DNA of 64,000 nt from JAZKID01 sp963714065 (lineage in GTDB: Bacteria; Pseudomonadota; Alphaproteobacteria; Rhizobiales; UBA4765): assembly GCA_963714065.1 (NCBI GenBank), contig OY970226.1, positions 2,031,874 to 2,095,873 of the forward strand. Direction: 5' to 3'. Each line of letters begins with the position of its first letter. Positions within the stretch are counted from its first letter, which is position 1. Shown one piece after another: positions 42,370 to 56,100 of the stretch. A model generated the notes under the pieces. It made no database searches. It was not told where the DNA came from and worked only from the letters and a program-made list of their open reading frames with translations. The position numbers were made by a program, and so were the translations under genes.

Positions 42370-44043
42370 ATGAAACACGTCATTCTTTTGGCCGTCGTCC
42401 TGCTTGCAGGTTCGACAACGGTGGTGTTTGCCCAAGTGCCGGGCCCCGCCGACGCTGGACGTGTGCGTCAAGAAGACAAGCTACCCCCGGACCAGCCACG
42501 CCTCAAACCGAATGCAGCACCTTCAGCGCCACCCCCATCTGACATACCAGACGGTGCGAAGCGTGTTCGTTTCGTTTTGAAAAGCGTGCGCATCGAAGGC
42601 ATGACGGTTTTTCCGCAGAGCGATTTTGTGGATCTCTACAAACCGTATCTCGGAAAAACCGTCAGCCTCGAACTTGCGTGGCAGGTGGCCAACGCCATCA
42701 CCCAGCGTTACCGCGATCAGGGATTCTTCCTGTCGCGCGCTTACGTTCCTGCCCAGAAAGGACGCAAGGGCTTGATCCTGATCAAGGTTGTAGAAGGCTA
42801 TATCGGCAAGATCGATCTCCCCCCCGAATACTCGGATAACATCGTCTTGCAAGCCTTCAGGCAACGCCTGCTCTCGAAGAAGCCCATCAAGTCCGACTAT
42901 CTTGAAAGCATATTGCTGCGGCTCAACGACTATCCCGGCCTGTCGTTCCGCAGCGTTCTGTCGCAAATCGAGGAGGAGCGGGCGCCGGAAGGCGCCGTGC
43001 AGCTCTCTCTCGTACCCGAGGCGAAACCAAGCGAAAGGAATATCAGTTTCGACAACTTCGGGTCGCGCTTCCTTGGGCCGTACGAAATGCAGGCCGGCTA
43101 TACGACAAGCTTCCGTCCGGGCCATCTGACGACATTGAGCGCCATGATGAGCCTGCCGACGAATGAAATGCAGTATGGCACAATTTCCCACTCGATCGCC
43201 GTGGCGCCGAATTACACGTTGCAGTTCAGCGCAGGCCGGACATTGGCCTATCCCGGCTACACGCTCAGCCCGCTCGAGATGGAAAGCGTTTCCACGTCGC
43301 TCAGCACCAGGCTGAGTTATCAGTGGATCCGCCAGCGGCAGAAAAATCTCAACGTGTTCGTGAGCTTCGACACGCGAGATACCGATGGCGATATCTTGGG
43401 TGGTTTGCCGCTGTCACGCGACCGCCTGCGCGTCTTGCGCGCCGGCCTGACATACGACGTGGTGGACGACTGGAACGGTTCCAACATACTGAGCTTCACG
43501 TTGAGCAAAGGCCTGAGGATCATGGGCGCGAGCGGGGAGGGCGATCCGAATCTGTCGCGCGCAGAAGCTATCCCTGACTTCGTCAAGGTCGATGCGCAAG
43601 CTTCGCGCCTGCAGGTGTTGAACGAGGAATGGTCGGTGCTTGGCGCGCTGTCGGCGCAATGGTCATCGGCGCCGTTGCTGTCTTCCGAAGAATTCGGGTA
43701 CGGCGGACAATCGTTCGGCCGTGCTTACGACTCGTCGGAGATAACCGGCGACAGCGGCCTCAACGCATCGCTGGAGGTTCGGTATGGCGGTGTACCCGAA
43801 TGGCAAAGCTTCACCTTCTCGCCATATGCATTCTTCGATGCCGGTATCGTCTGGAACCGGGATACGACGCAGGAACAACAGTCGACCGGTGCTTCGACCG
43901 GTTTGGGCATGCGTGTGAATGTCGTAAACGGATTGTTAGGAAATGTCGGCCTTGCCTGGCCGCTTGGGCGGCAACCATCGACGCCAATCAATGGCGAAGC
44001 AGGCAATCCGCGCATTTTCCTGAATATTTCGCACCAGTTTTAA
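42370..44043 (+). CDS. TpsB two-partner secretion transporter (ShlB/FhaC/HecB family)
   Basis: Outer-membrane beta-barrel that exports the adjacent exoprotein. The 557-residue protein has a signal peptide (MKHVILLAVVLLAGSTTVVFAQ), a Pro-rich linker, a POTRA domain (about residues 68-140: VRFVLKSVRIEGMTVFPQSDF... to RYRDQGFFLSRAYVP), a second POTRA-like region to about 220, and a ShlB-type barrel ending in a C-terminal Phe (FLNISHQF), the usual signal for the outer-membrane assembly machinery. The frame is open back to 42241; ATG 42370 gives the cleanest signal peptide, ATG 42340 is an alternative. tpsA starts 134 bp downstream on the same strand. Confidence 0.92.
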   Translation: MKHVILLAVVLLAGSTTVVFAQVPGPADAGRVRQEDKLPPDQPRLKPNAAPSAPPPSDIPDGAKRVRFVLKSVRIEGMTVFPQSDFVDLYKPYLGKTVSLELAWQVANAITQRYRDQGFFLSRAYVPAQKGRKGLILIKVVEGYIGKIDLPPEYSDNIVLQAFRQRLLSKKPIKSDYLESILLRLNDYPGLSFRSVLSQIEEERAPEGAVQLSLVPEAKPSERNISFDNFGSRFLGPYEMQAGYTTSFRPGHLTTLSAMMSLPTNEMQYGTISHSIAVAPNYTLQFSAGRTLAYPGYTLSPLEMESVSTSLSTRLSYQWIRQRQKNLNVFVSFDTRDTDGDILGGLPLSRDRLRVLRAGLTYDVVDDWNGSNILSFTLSKGLRIMGASGEGDPNLSRAEAIPDFVKVDAQASRLQVLNEEWSVLGALSAQWSSAPLLSSEEFGYGGQSFGRAYDSSEITGDSGLNASLEVRYGGVPEWQSFTFSPYAFFDAGIVWNRDTTQEQQSTGASTGLGMRVNVVNGLLGNVGLAWPLGRQPSTPINGEAGNPRIFLNISHQF

Positions 44044-44177
44044 ACCGTTGTTTAGGATGCCTTGCCAGCACTGCTTAACGGTGATTTGGGAAAGCCCCAG
44101 CTGCCTGTAAATTATGAGTGCATATTAAGGCCTTATTTAGGCCCATAGCCCATTGTTTTATCTTAGAAAAAGGAAAA

Positions 44178-47100
44178 ATGGGTTTGTACGTTTCGCGCCG
44201 TCAACTCATCTCAGTTTCGCTATTCTGCCTTGCAGGCGGAATGCTGTGGCGCGCCTTGCCTGCATTTTCAAATCCGCTTGATGGCACGGTGAGCGCCGGC
44301 CAGGCGACAATCACGCAGACAACACCGCAGAAGCTCGACATCCAGCAGCACAGCGACCGCGCCGTCATCGACTGGCGCGGTTTCGATATTGCGCCGGACG
44401 AGCACACGCAGTTCTACCAGCCGAACGCGAGCAGCGTTATTCTCAACCGCGTCAACACAAATCGCGCGAGCCGTATCGACGGAAAACTTTCGGCGAACGG
44501 TTACGTCGTCATCGTCAACCAGAACGGTCTCGTCTTCGGCCGCGGTTCGCAGGTCGATGTCAACGGGCTGATCGCCACGACATCCAACATCTCGAACCGG
44601 AACTTCATGCGCGGCAAGATGAAGTTCAACAAACCCGGCAACCCGGACGCGGCAATCATCAACGAAGGCACCATCACCGCGAAGGATGCGGGCCTCGTAG
44701 GCCTCGTTGCGCCGAACGTCGTCAACAGGGGCACGATCACGGCAAAGCTCGGCCGCGTGCATCTTGCCTCCGGCGACAGGATGACCGTGGATCTATACGG
44801 CGACGGCCTGCTTGAGGTTGCGGTCAGCAAAAAGGTGAAATCGCAGTTCGTCGGCAATAGCGGCAAGATCAGCGCCGACGGCGGCAAGGTCGCGCTCACG
44901 GCGGCGGCCGGCAAGCACATCGTCAACAGCCTGATCGAAGTCGGCGGCGAAGTCAGCGCGAAGAGCGTCGGCGGCAAAAAAGGGCAGGTGACGATCTACG
45001 CCGAAGGCGCGAACGCGGTGAAGAAAAACGTCACAGCCGACAAGGGCAAGAAAACCGGCGCGAGCACCGTTCTTGTTTCTGGCCTCGTCAGCGCTTCCGG
45101 CCGCAATCCGGGCGAGAGCGGCGGCAGCATCGTCATCACCGGCGATGATATTTCATTGCTTGCGGGAGCAAAGATCGATGCTTCCGGCTTTACCGGAAGA
45201 AGCGGTACAACAACTGGTTTAGCTGTTTCGGCCGTGCGCGAGGGTTCAGCAGGCGGCGATATTCGCATCGGCGGCGATTACAAAGGCGGCGGCGATACGT
45301 CGACGGCAAAACTTCTTTATGTCGATGCGAGCGCGCTGATCCTCAACGACTCGCTGAACTCCGGCGATGCGGGCCGCACCATTCTTTGGTCGGATGATAC
45401 AACGAAATATTTCGGCAGCGTTTATGCGCGCGCACTCGGTAACGAGGGATATGGCGGCTTCCTCGAAACCTCGGGCCACCAGAATTTGTTGATGCGGGGT
45501 ACTGCGGATCTGACGGAGCTTGCAGGTGGCGCTGGTACCTGGCTGCTCGATCCGACGGATATCCAGATCTATGATCGCTCAAGCAGTTGCGGCGGTAGCT
45601 GCGACCAGGTGAACACTTATACGACTGCGCAGCTTGAGGCGATCAGTGTCGGCTCGAACGTATCGTTGAGTGCAACCAATAACATTACGCTCAATCTCGC
45701 GACCGACACGATGACGTTTGCTACTTCAGGCCGCAGTTTGACTCTAGTGGCAGGTAACCAGGTTATCAGCGCGTCTGCGGGTACAATAACAACGACGAAT
45801 GGTGCTATTACCCTTAATGGAGCAAGTGGAGTTCGGTTCAGCCATTCATATACATTCAATTCGAACGGCGGCGCAATTGCGTTCATCGGTACGTTGAGTG
45901 CCTCTGTCGGTGGTCTGACGACAACAATTAATTCCGGCAATGGTAATATTGATTTGGCTGCTATTAGTTCCAGCACTGCTTACGTCATCAATTCCGGAAA
46001 TGGAACAGTAACCTTCTCAACCGTTAGTAGTTCTGCTGCTATCACGGTTACAGGGGCGACAATACTCAACGGAACCTTTGTAACAAACAATATAACTTTT
46101 AACAGTGGGGTGACCATAAATGCAGCTCTGAGCATAAATTCTGGTAGCTCCCTGACTTTTGGTTCGACGATAATTGCAGGTAGCAATAATTTAACTTTGA
46201 ATGCATCTACCATAGCGCTGGGTGGCAATATTACCGGCACCGGCACTTTGCTTATCCGTCCCGTAAATAGTAGCACTACTGTGGGTTTGAACGACGCCAG
46301 CGGCACCTTTAATCTGACCACGACGGAATTGGGCTATATCCAGAGCGGCTTTTCACTCGTGACTATTGGTACGGGAGGTGGCGCTACGGTCGTTGGTGCG
46401 GTCACCTGGAACAATCCGACTGTCCTGCAAACAAGTAACACTCTCACCATCAACGGTACGCAGACGATGGGGAGCAATAATCTCACATTGCGCAGCACTC
46501 TGGATATGATTTTTAATGCCAATTTGACCGGCACCGGCATATTGACCATCAGAGGTAACGGGACTGGCACGACACTTGGCATTGCTGGCGGCGCCGGAAC
46601 GGTAAATCTAGATACAACAGATCTGACTCGTATTACCGATGGCTGGGCCAGTATCGTGATTGGCGCCACTGACATCACAGGCGCCTACACAATCAATGCC
46701 ACAACGTGGAACGATCCCGTCACCTTCCTGACAAACTCCGGCGTTATTACGATTAACGGCGCGCAGACGATGGGGGCTAACAACCTCACGATACAAAGCA
46801 ATGTTGATCCTGTCATTGCGGCCAATCTTTCCGGTTCCGGCACGCTGGCAATCAAGAATACATCAGCCAGCACCACGATTGGCGTCGGCAGCGGCTCTGG
46901 TACGATTACCGTGAATGCCACCGAGCTGACGCAACTGGTGGACGGCTGGTCTTCTATTGTAATCGGCGCAAGCGATGCCGGCGCGGTCACTGTCGGCGGC
47001 GCCATCACATGGAACGATCCGCTCACTTTGATCGGCGGTTCCGGCATTACTGTGAGCGCCGCCAGCGCGCAGACCGGGGCAGGCAATGCATCCCTGACGT

Positions 47101-50100
47101 TTAATGGCGCTACAACGCTGAGTTCCAACATAACGACAGCGAGCCAGGCTATCGTTTTTAACAATGCGGTAACATTGGGCGCCAGCGTTACTCTCAATTC
47201 CAATTCAAGCGGCAGTGGCGCCAACGTTACCTTCGGTAGCACGGTCAACGGCGCTTACGACCTGTTGGTCTATGCAGGAACAGCGGGCACGATTTCATTT
47301 AATGGCGTCGTAGGCGGCACTTCAAGTCTCAATGGTTTGCAAGCTTGGAGTCCAACAGTTATTTCCGGTAATATCACCACTGCCAGTCACATTCATCTGG
47401 TCGGTGCCATCACTCTCACCGGCAACAGCACGATTACATCGAGCGCCGGCGAACTTCATATTTATGATACAGTCAACGGCGCTTATAATCTGACAGTGGC
47501 AGCTGCCGGGGGAATAAACTTTTATAGTGTTATCGGCAACACTACGCCGATCAAAGCTTTTACGGCTAATAATGTTACGTACCTTTCCGGAAATATTACG
47601 ACCAATAATGCGGCCATCATTTTCAATGACGCGTTACAGATTAATGGCAATCTCACTATAGCATCAACTAACGGCAATATTACATTCAACGGCAATGTTA
47701 ATAACGGATTTGCTCTAAACATCAATTCAGGTTCCGGTACGACGACGTTTGCGACCGCGATCGGCGTCACCTATCCGCTGGGAAGCCTCACCGTTACCGG
47801 CGCGACGTCGATTGCCGGAAACGTCACGACTCATTACGGCACTACATTCAACAGCGCCGTGACGCTGACCGGCAACAGCACGATGTCCATAGCTACCAGC
47901 GGCAACATCACGTTCAACAGCACGATAAGTTCTAATGCAGGCAGCGGCAGAGCCCTGACTATCAATTCGGGCGCTGGCACCACGACCTTCAATGGCGAAA
48001 TTAACGCTGCCGCTGGGAATTACATAAGCGCGCTGACTGTGACCGGCAACACCTTCATCAACTCGCACATCACCATTACCGATGGTACCGGCAATATCAC
48101 TTTTAATAGTCCTGTGACGATTAATGGCAATGCCGACACCAGAGTCATAAATGCACAAGGCAACACGATTATAACCAATTCGACGATTTCGGCCGGTAAC
48201 AACAACCTGCACTTAATCGCCAATGGCATGACGCTGGGCGGCAATATTTCTGGAACAGGCAATTTATATTTTTATCCAGCTACATCCAGCCTATCATTTG
48301 GTATTGGCACCGGCGCATCTGGCACGCTGAGTCTGAATTCCACAGAAGTTGGTTATATTCAGAATGGCTTTACGCAAGTCCAGTTCGGCGCCGGAAATGG
48401 TTCAAGCGCCATGGAAGTAATAGCCGCAAGCTGGAACGATAACATTGCTTTCGCAACGCAGGGCATTATCACCATCAGCGGCAATCAGACGATGAATGGG
48501 AACCATCTGTATCTTTATACGGATGCGAGCCCTGTCATCACCGGTAATCTTTGCCCGGGCACTTGCGGCGGCGTTGGTCCCGGCACGGGTGCTCTGGTTA
48601 TTGCACCGAACGTTGCATCTACCACTATCGGCTTGGGTGACAGCGCTTCAGGAACTTTGAGTCTGAACGCTGCGAAAATCAGCAAGTTTGGCGATGGTTG
48701 GGCCTATATTCATATAGGCGGCGGCGCCACTAGTGCTGTCGATATGAGAGCGCTGACATGGAATGATTATGTACATATAGCAACAACTGGCACCATCACC
48801 ATTAATGGCGTGCAGACAAGCTCAGGCTTTGAGTTCAATGGGCCGGTAACGCTTTTGGCCAACATTACCACTGGTGGCGCTAATCTTTCTTTCAACGGCA
48901 CCGTTACCCAGAATGCGGCCGTTACTCTTAATGCGGGCGCTGGCACTATCACGACAAATTCGACCTTCTCTGCAGGCGCCAATGCAATTTCCATCATAGC
49001 GAATGGTATCGCTTTCGGCGGCAATGTGACGGGCAGCAACACGTTGTCGCTGCAGCCTTATACGGCGGGCACGACCATTGGTTTGGCTGGCGGTACTGGT
49101 GCGTTTAACTTAAGCGCAGCCGAAGTCACCCGCATCAACCAGAACGGCTTTTCAAGCATCACGATTGGTTCTTCCACGGCAGGAGCGATCACGATCGGCG
49201 GCGCTGTGACATGGAACGATTCTCTGATACTGATCAGCGGCGCGGGCATCACACTGAATTCAAGCAGCAACCAGACATTTGGCGGTAATACTCTCAATCT
49301 CCAGAGCGGCGACGATATCGTCCTCAATTCCAATCTGAGCAGCAGCGGAGGCTCGCTGTATATCTCAGGTTCGACGGGGACGTCGATCGGTCTCGGCGAC
49401 GGCGCTTCCGGCACGCTAAGCATCAGTACCGCAAGCATCGGACGTCTCGTCAACTGGGCTAATATCGAGATAAACACCAGTGGCGCGGATATGACGCTGG
49501 CTGCCCTGGCCTGGCAGAGCGATCTCGTCCTTTCAGCCGATAATGTCATTATCAACGGCGCGCAGACGAATACTGGGTTTTTTGACATCTATGCGCCGGT
49601 CACCCTGGGCGCCAATATGACATCGACCGGCTTGGGCATTTTCTTTGAAAATGGCTTGACTTTAAACGGCAACGCCACGGTCGATGCCGGCACCGGCAAC
49701 ATCTATCTAGGCGGGACCGCCGCTGTCGGCGCTTATTCGCTCACCTTTATCGCGGATAGCATGAGTTTTGACGGCAATTTCACCGCCAGCGGCGGTACGC
49801 TGACGCTTGCGCCTTCTACAAATGGTTACGATGTTTTTATCGGTGAGGAACTAGGTAGCGGCGCCCTTTTCTTGACTTACATGGATTTCTATATCCAAAG
49901 CGGCTTCTCAAACGTAACTATCGGTTCCAGCACAACAGGCACCCTCTACGTCGATTTCGCGACTTGGGCCAGCCCGCTGACATTAATGGGCGCCAGTCTT
50001 GAGATTTTTGGCGCACAGACAATGGGCACGAATGCGCTCACGCTGCATACGGATGCTCTTGATCTGGCCGCCAATCTGGGAGGTTCCGGAACGCTCACCA

Positions 50101-53100
50101 TCAAGCCGCTCACGGCCAGCACAGCCATCGGCCTCGGCACTGGTGCGTCCGGCGCATTGGCCCTGGATACGACCGAGCTTGGTTATCTGGCCAACGGCTG
50201 GACGAGCATCATTATTGGCGCAAACAATGCTGGCGCAATCACGTTGAACAATACGCACACATGGAACGATCCGCTCACGCTCATCGGCTCCAGCATCACA
50301 TTGAACGCGAGCAGCATTCAGACAATGGGTTCCAATGCGCTGACCCTGCAAACCGACGGCGATATAGCGCTTTCGTCCAATCTTTCCGGCAGCGGCGCGC
50401 TGACGATCAAGACGATATCTCTTGGCACGGCGATCAATATCGCAACCTCCAGTGCGGGCGCGCTCGAGCTGACGACGACCGATCTCGGCTTCATCGGCAA
50501 CGGCAGCTGGAGCGGCATTACGATTGGTCAAAGCACCGGCACAGGCGTAATCACGGCCAATGCTTATGCCTCGTGGAACGATCCGGTTACTTTCGTAACG
50601 GATAACAGCCTTGCCAACAAGATCGTGATCGGCGGTGCGCAGAGCACTACGTCCTCTTTCACCTTTAACGGCCAGACGCAGCTCGGCGCCAATGTCACAG
50701 CCAACACAGCAATTACCTTTAGCAATGCTGTAACATTGAGCGCCAATGCCATAGTGAGTGTAACTGGCAATCTGACGACCAGCTCGACGATAAGTGCCGG
50801 TAGTAACAACCTTACTTTAACATCTGAGAAAATTTTCCTTGGCGGTAATCTTACAGGTAGCGGCACGCTGACCTTATCGTCTGTCTCGAATGGAGTAAGG
50901 CTCGGTATTGGCCTGAATACTCTGTTTGATCTCTCTACAACTGAGATTGGTTATCTTCAGGGTGGATTTTCGAATATCATCATCGGCAGTTCGGCAGCCG
51001 TTACACAGGTATTGGACACAACAACGTGGACAAGCCCGCTGACATTAATAGGCTCCAGCCTCACAATCAGTGCGCCGCAGACTATGGGCTCGAGCCTGGC
51101 TCTGACTCTGCAGGCCGATAGTCTTTCTCTCCTGGGCAACCTCACCGGCAACGGTGCGTTGACAATCAAGCCGATCACAGTGAGCACAACCATCGGTCTT
51201 GCCGATGGTGCGGGCGCATTGAACCTTGATACCACCGAGCTTGGCAAGATTATCGACGGCTGGAGCTCCATCACCTTTGGTCAGAACACCGGCACGGGCG
51301 TGATCACGGTCAATGCTTATGCTTCTTGGTCGGATCCGGTTACGTTCCGGGCTGCGGCCGGGGGCAGTATTGCCATCAACGGCGCTCAAACCAACAGTTC
51401 ATCCTTTAACTTCCTCGGACCGACAACGCTGAGCGCAAATCTAGCTGCCGACGGCGTCTACTTCTATGATACTCTTACGCTTGGCGCAAACGTTGGCATC
51501 AATGCTGGCGGCGGCACGGTTGCGACCTTCTCAACAGTAGCGGGCAGCAGCTATAATCTGACATTGACAGCGAACGATTTAACGTTCGGCGGCAATTACA
51601 GCGGTAGCGGTGGTACGCTGACGATCACGCCATATGCAACGAACCGGGCGGTCTATGTTGCAATCAACGACTCGTCGGGAGGCCTGGAACTCACCACCAC
51701 CGAGCTCGGCTATATTGGCAACGCCACCTGGAGCGGCATCACCATCGGCCGCACCGATAGCTCGGCTGCGCTCACCGTGAATGCCTACTCTTCGTGGAGC
51801 GATCCGCTCACGCTCCAGACCGGCTCCGGCACGATGACGATCGCCGGTGCGCAGGCAATGAGCGCGAATAACCTGACGCTGATCACCAACAGCGATCTTG
51901 CCGTTGGCGCAAATATTACGGGCACAGGCGCGCTGGTAATTAAAGCCGCTTCGGTTGGAACCGCCATCGGTCTTGCTGGTGGAGCAGGCGCGCTGGCGCT
52001 TGACAACACTGAGCTTGGCTTCATCGGCAATGGCAGCTGGAGCGGCATCACCATCGGCCGTTCAGATGGTACAGGCGTGATTACTGCCAGCACTTATGCC
52101 TCATGGTCCGACCCGATTACGTTCCTCGCCGACAACAGCCTGGCCGACAAAATCGTCATCAGCGGCGCGCAGACGAATACATCGTCGTTCATCTTTAACG
52201 GCCAGACGCTGTTGGGCGCCAACGTTACGACAACCAACGCAGCCATCACGTTCAATTATGCTTTGGCTTTGAATGCGACAGCCACTATTAATGCTGGCAC
52301 AGGTACAATCACAACCGCATCGACTGTGGCAGCAAGCAGCAACAATCTGACGCTGACGGCCGGCGACCTCGTGCTGAGCAATAATTTTACTGGCACGGGC
52401 TCGTTGACAATCAATCCCGGCGCGACCAATACGGCGGTCAATCTCGCAACAACAAGCGCGGGCGGTTTGGAATTGACCAGCGCCGAACTCGGTTACATCG
52501 GTAACGCAAGCTGGAGCAGCATCACCATCGGCCGCACTGATGGTACTGCGGCGATGACCTTGAATGCCTATTCGTCATGGTCGGATCCGCTCACATTGAT
52601 CACCGGCTCCGGCCTGATGACGATTGCCGGCGCGCAGGCGATGAGTGCTAATGCCCTGACGTTGCAAACGGACAGCACTCTTGCCATTGGCGCAAATATT
52701 ACGGGCACAGGCGCGCTGATAATCAAAGCCGCCACGGATTCCACCACGATCGGTCTTGCCGGCGGAACGGGCGCGCTTGCAATCGACGCGACCGAGCTTG
52801 GATTTATCGGCAACGGTACATGGTCCGGCATCACCATCGGCCAGAGCACGGGCACGGGCGTGATCACAGTCGGCGCTTATGCCTCATGGAATGATCCCGT
52901 CACCTTCCTGACAGTCAACAACGTCGCCGACAAGATCGTCGTCAGCGGCGCGCAGACGAGCAGCGCGAGCCTTACCTTTAACGGCCGGACGCTGCTTTCA
53001 AATAATCTGACGACAAGCAATGCCAACATTATCTTCAACTATGCATTGGTCTTGGGTGCCAACACGGCAATTGCTTCTAGCGGCGGTAATATCACCTTCG

Positions 53101-56100
53101 CCAGCACGGTGAACGGACCTTACGATCTCACTATCAATTCCGGCGCCGGCACGGTGACGTTTAACGGCGCGGTTGGCGGCAGCAGCGCTCTTCATGCCCT
53201 CACTGTCACGGGCCCGACGGTGCTAAACGCCAACGTGACGACGAACAACTCGAATATCACATTTAATAGCGCTGTTACGCTGGGCTTTAGCACCGTCAGC
53301 TCTAGCGGCGGCAACATTGTTTTTGGAAGCACGATTAATGGAGCAGGCGGCCTTAACGCTAATGCGGGGGCCGGTACGGTGACCTTCAACGGTGCAATCG
53401 GCAATTCGGTGGCGATCAACTCTCTTATTGTTACAGGTGCGACGACGATTGCCGGCAATATCACGCAGAGCGGCGGTGGCGGATATATCATCTTCAACAG
53501 CGCACTGACCTTGGCTGCCAATGCCTCGATCGTTGCTCCTGGGGGAAATCTTATTTTCTATAGCACGGTTGACGGCGGATATAATCTCGCCGTCAGTTCA
53601 GGCACTCACAGTGACTTCTATGATACCGTTGGCGGCACAACGCGATTGGGCACGTTCACTGTTTCCGGGTTATCTAATATATACGCCGATATCAAAACGA
53701 ATAATCAGAATATTAGCTTTAATAATACTATGACGCTGCAAGGGGCGAGCACGATCGACGCGGGCACGGGCACCATTACCTTGTCAACTGTTACTGCCGG
53801 CGCGAACAATCTTACGCTAACCGCGAACAACCTTGTCCTGAATAGCGGTTTCACCGGCACCGGCGCGCTGACGATCAAGCCTGGTGCGATCGCGACGACG
53901 GTAGACCTTGGCGGCTCCGGCGGCACGCTGGCGCTTAGCACAGGCGAGCTCGATAATATCAGCAATGCCAGCTGGAGCAGCATCACCATCGGCCGCGCCG
54001 ATGGAACGGGCGCGATTACCTTCAGCAGTTCCTATGACTGGAACGATCCTCTTACCGTTCTGAGCAGTTCCGGCAACATCGCCGTGAACGGTGCGCAGAC
54101 CAACACGGCTTCCTTCACCTTCAGCGGTCCGACGACGCTGAGCGCGAATGTCACGGCCTATAATACGACTTTCAATAGCGCCGTCGCACTCGGAGCGAAC
54201 GTGACGCTGAACACCAATTCTGGCGATCTTACATTTGGATCGACCGTTGCGGCCGGTAACTTTAATCTGCATACAATTTCACATGATATCACGATTGGTG
54301 GCAATATCTCTAGTACAGGCGGCACCCTTACTTTAACTGCTCCGTATGACGAGATGGGCATTGGTGCTGCTGCCACTTATCAATTAAGCGAAACCGAAAT
54401 TGGTTACATACAGAGCGGCTTTTCAAACGTAACGATCGGCAGTAATGGGGTTACACTTATTGTTGGGTCAGCATTGACCTGGAATAACCCGCTGACGCTA
54501 CTTGGAGCAGCAATTTATATTACCGCCGAGCAAACAATGGGGTCGAATCCTCTGACGATACAGACAGATGCGATTTTTGCATTAAGCGCTAATCTAACAG
54601 GCAATAGTCAGTTGACCATTAAACCGCTGACAGCCGGCACCACCATCGGCCTCGGCAACAGCGCCACCGGAGATTTAAATCTGGATGATGCTGCGCTCGG
54701 CAAGATCGTCAATGGCTGGTCGTCCATCACCATCGGCCGCAGTGACGGCACAGGCGAGATTGATATTCAGGCCGCCACATGGAACGATCCCGTCACATTT
54801 ATTTCCAGCGGCGATATTGTCGTCAATGGGGAGCAGACAGGAACCGACGATGCGTCGATTACATTTGACGGCAGCGGATCGACGTTCCTGAACGCCGATA
54901 TTACGACCGCGAGCGGAGCAATCGAATTCAATAATGACGTTACATTGGGTGCCAATGTCAGCATTAATTCGAATGGCGACGACGTAATTTTCAGCGAGAC
55001 GATCGACGGCGGCTACAATCTGACTATCAATGGAAGTGCGGCCTTCCATGACAATATCGGTTCTGCGACGCCGCTTGGCGATCTATATGTAAGCGGAGGG
55101 TCGATTGCCTGGTATGGCTCGACCATCGCTACGGATAACGGCACCGTTACATTTGATAATAATCTGTACTTAAATGCATCTTTATCCGTAACGTCCAATG
55201 GCGGCGCCATGAACTTCCAGCAAGTGAGCGGCGTATATGCCTTCACGCTCAATTCAGGCGCGGGCCTCATCACATTTAACTTCGATGAAGCGAATATCGG
55301 TGCGTTCCAGGTTACGGGGCCTTCCGTCTTCATCGGCGGAACGGTGGTAACTAATGGCCAGAATATTACTTTTGTCGGTGCCGGCAGCACGGTCAATACG
55401 AATGGCACTACATTCCAGGCTGGAGCAGGAACATTTACGTCCAGCGCGGCTATCAGTGCCGGGGCAAATCCGCTGATGATTTTCGCAGACAGCATCGCCC
55501 TTGGCGGCATTGTCAGCGGCAGCGATACGCTAACCTTGGCGCCCTATACAAGCAGCCGGGCGATCAATCTTAACAATGGCGCTGGCGGCTTCAGCCTGAC
55601 GACAGCAGAAATCGGTTACATCCAGGGCTTTGCAAATGTCATTATTGGAAGAGACGAAACGTTCTGGTCCAATTACGAAGGCACCATAACGGCCGGTGCG
55701 GCGGCCTGGAATGCGCCGCTCACCTTGCTGGGCGGCGTGGGGACGATCACCATCAATGGCGCGCAAACCATGGGCGCGAACGCGCTGACCTTGGTATCCG
55801 ATTTTGAGATCTCCTTGAATGCTGATGTCGGCGGCAACGGCGCGCTGACTATCAAGACGACATCAGCCTCCGGCGTCTCGATGGGTCTTGCCGGTGCTGC
55901 CGGCGATTTGATTATCAGTTCAAATTCTCTCGGTCATATTGCCAACGGCTGGTCGTCCATCACTTTTGGCCGCTCCGACGGCACCGGCGTGATTGCGATG
56001 AATGCCTATGCATCGTGGAACGATCCGGTGACATTCATTACCGCCGATGGCGGCTATATCACGGTGAATGGCGCTCAGACAGGTGCTGGCAATGCGTCGA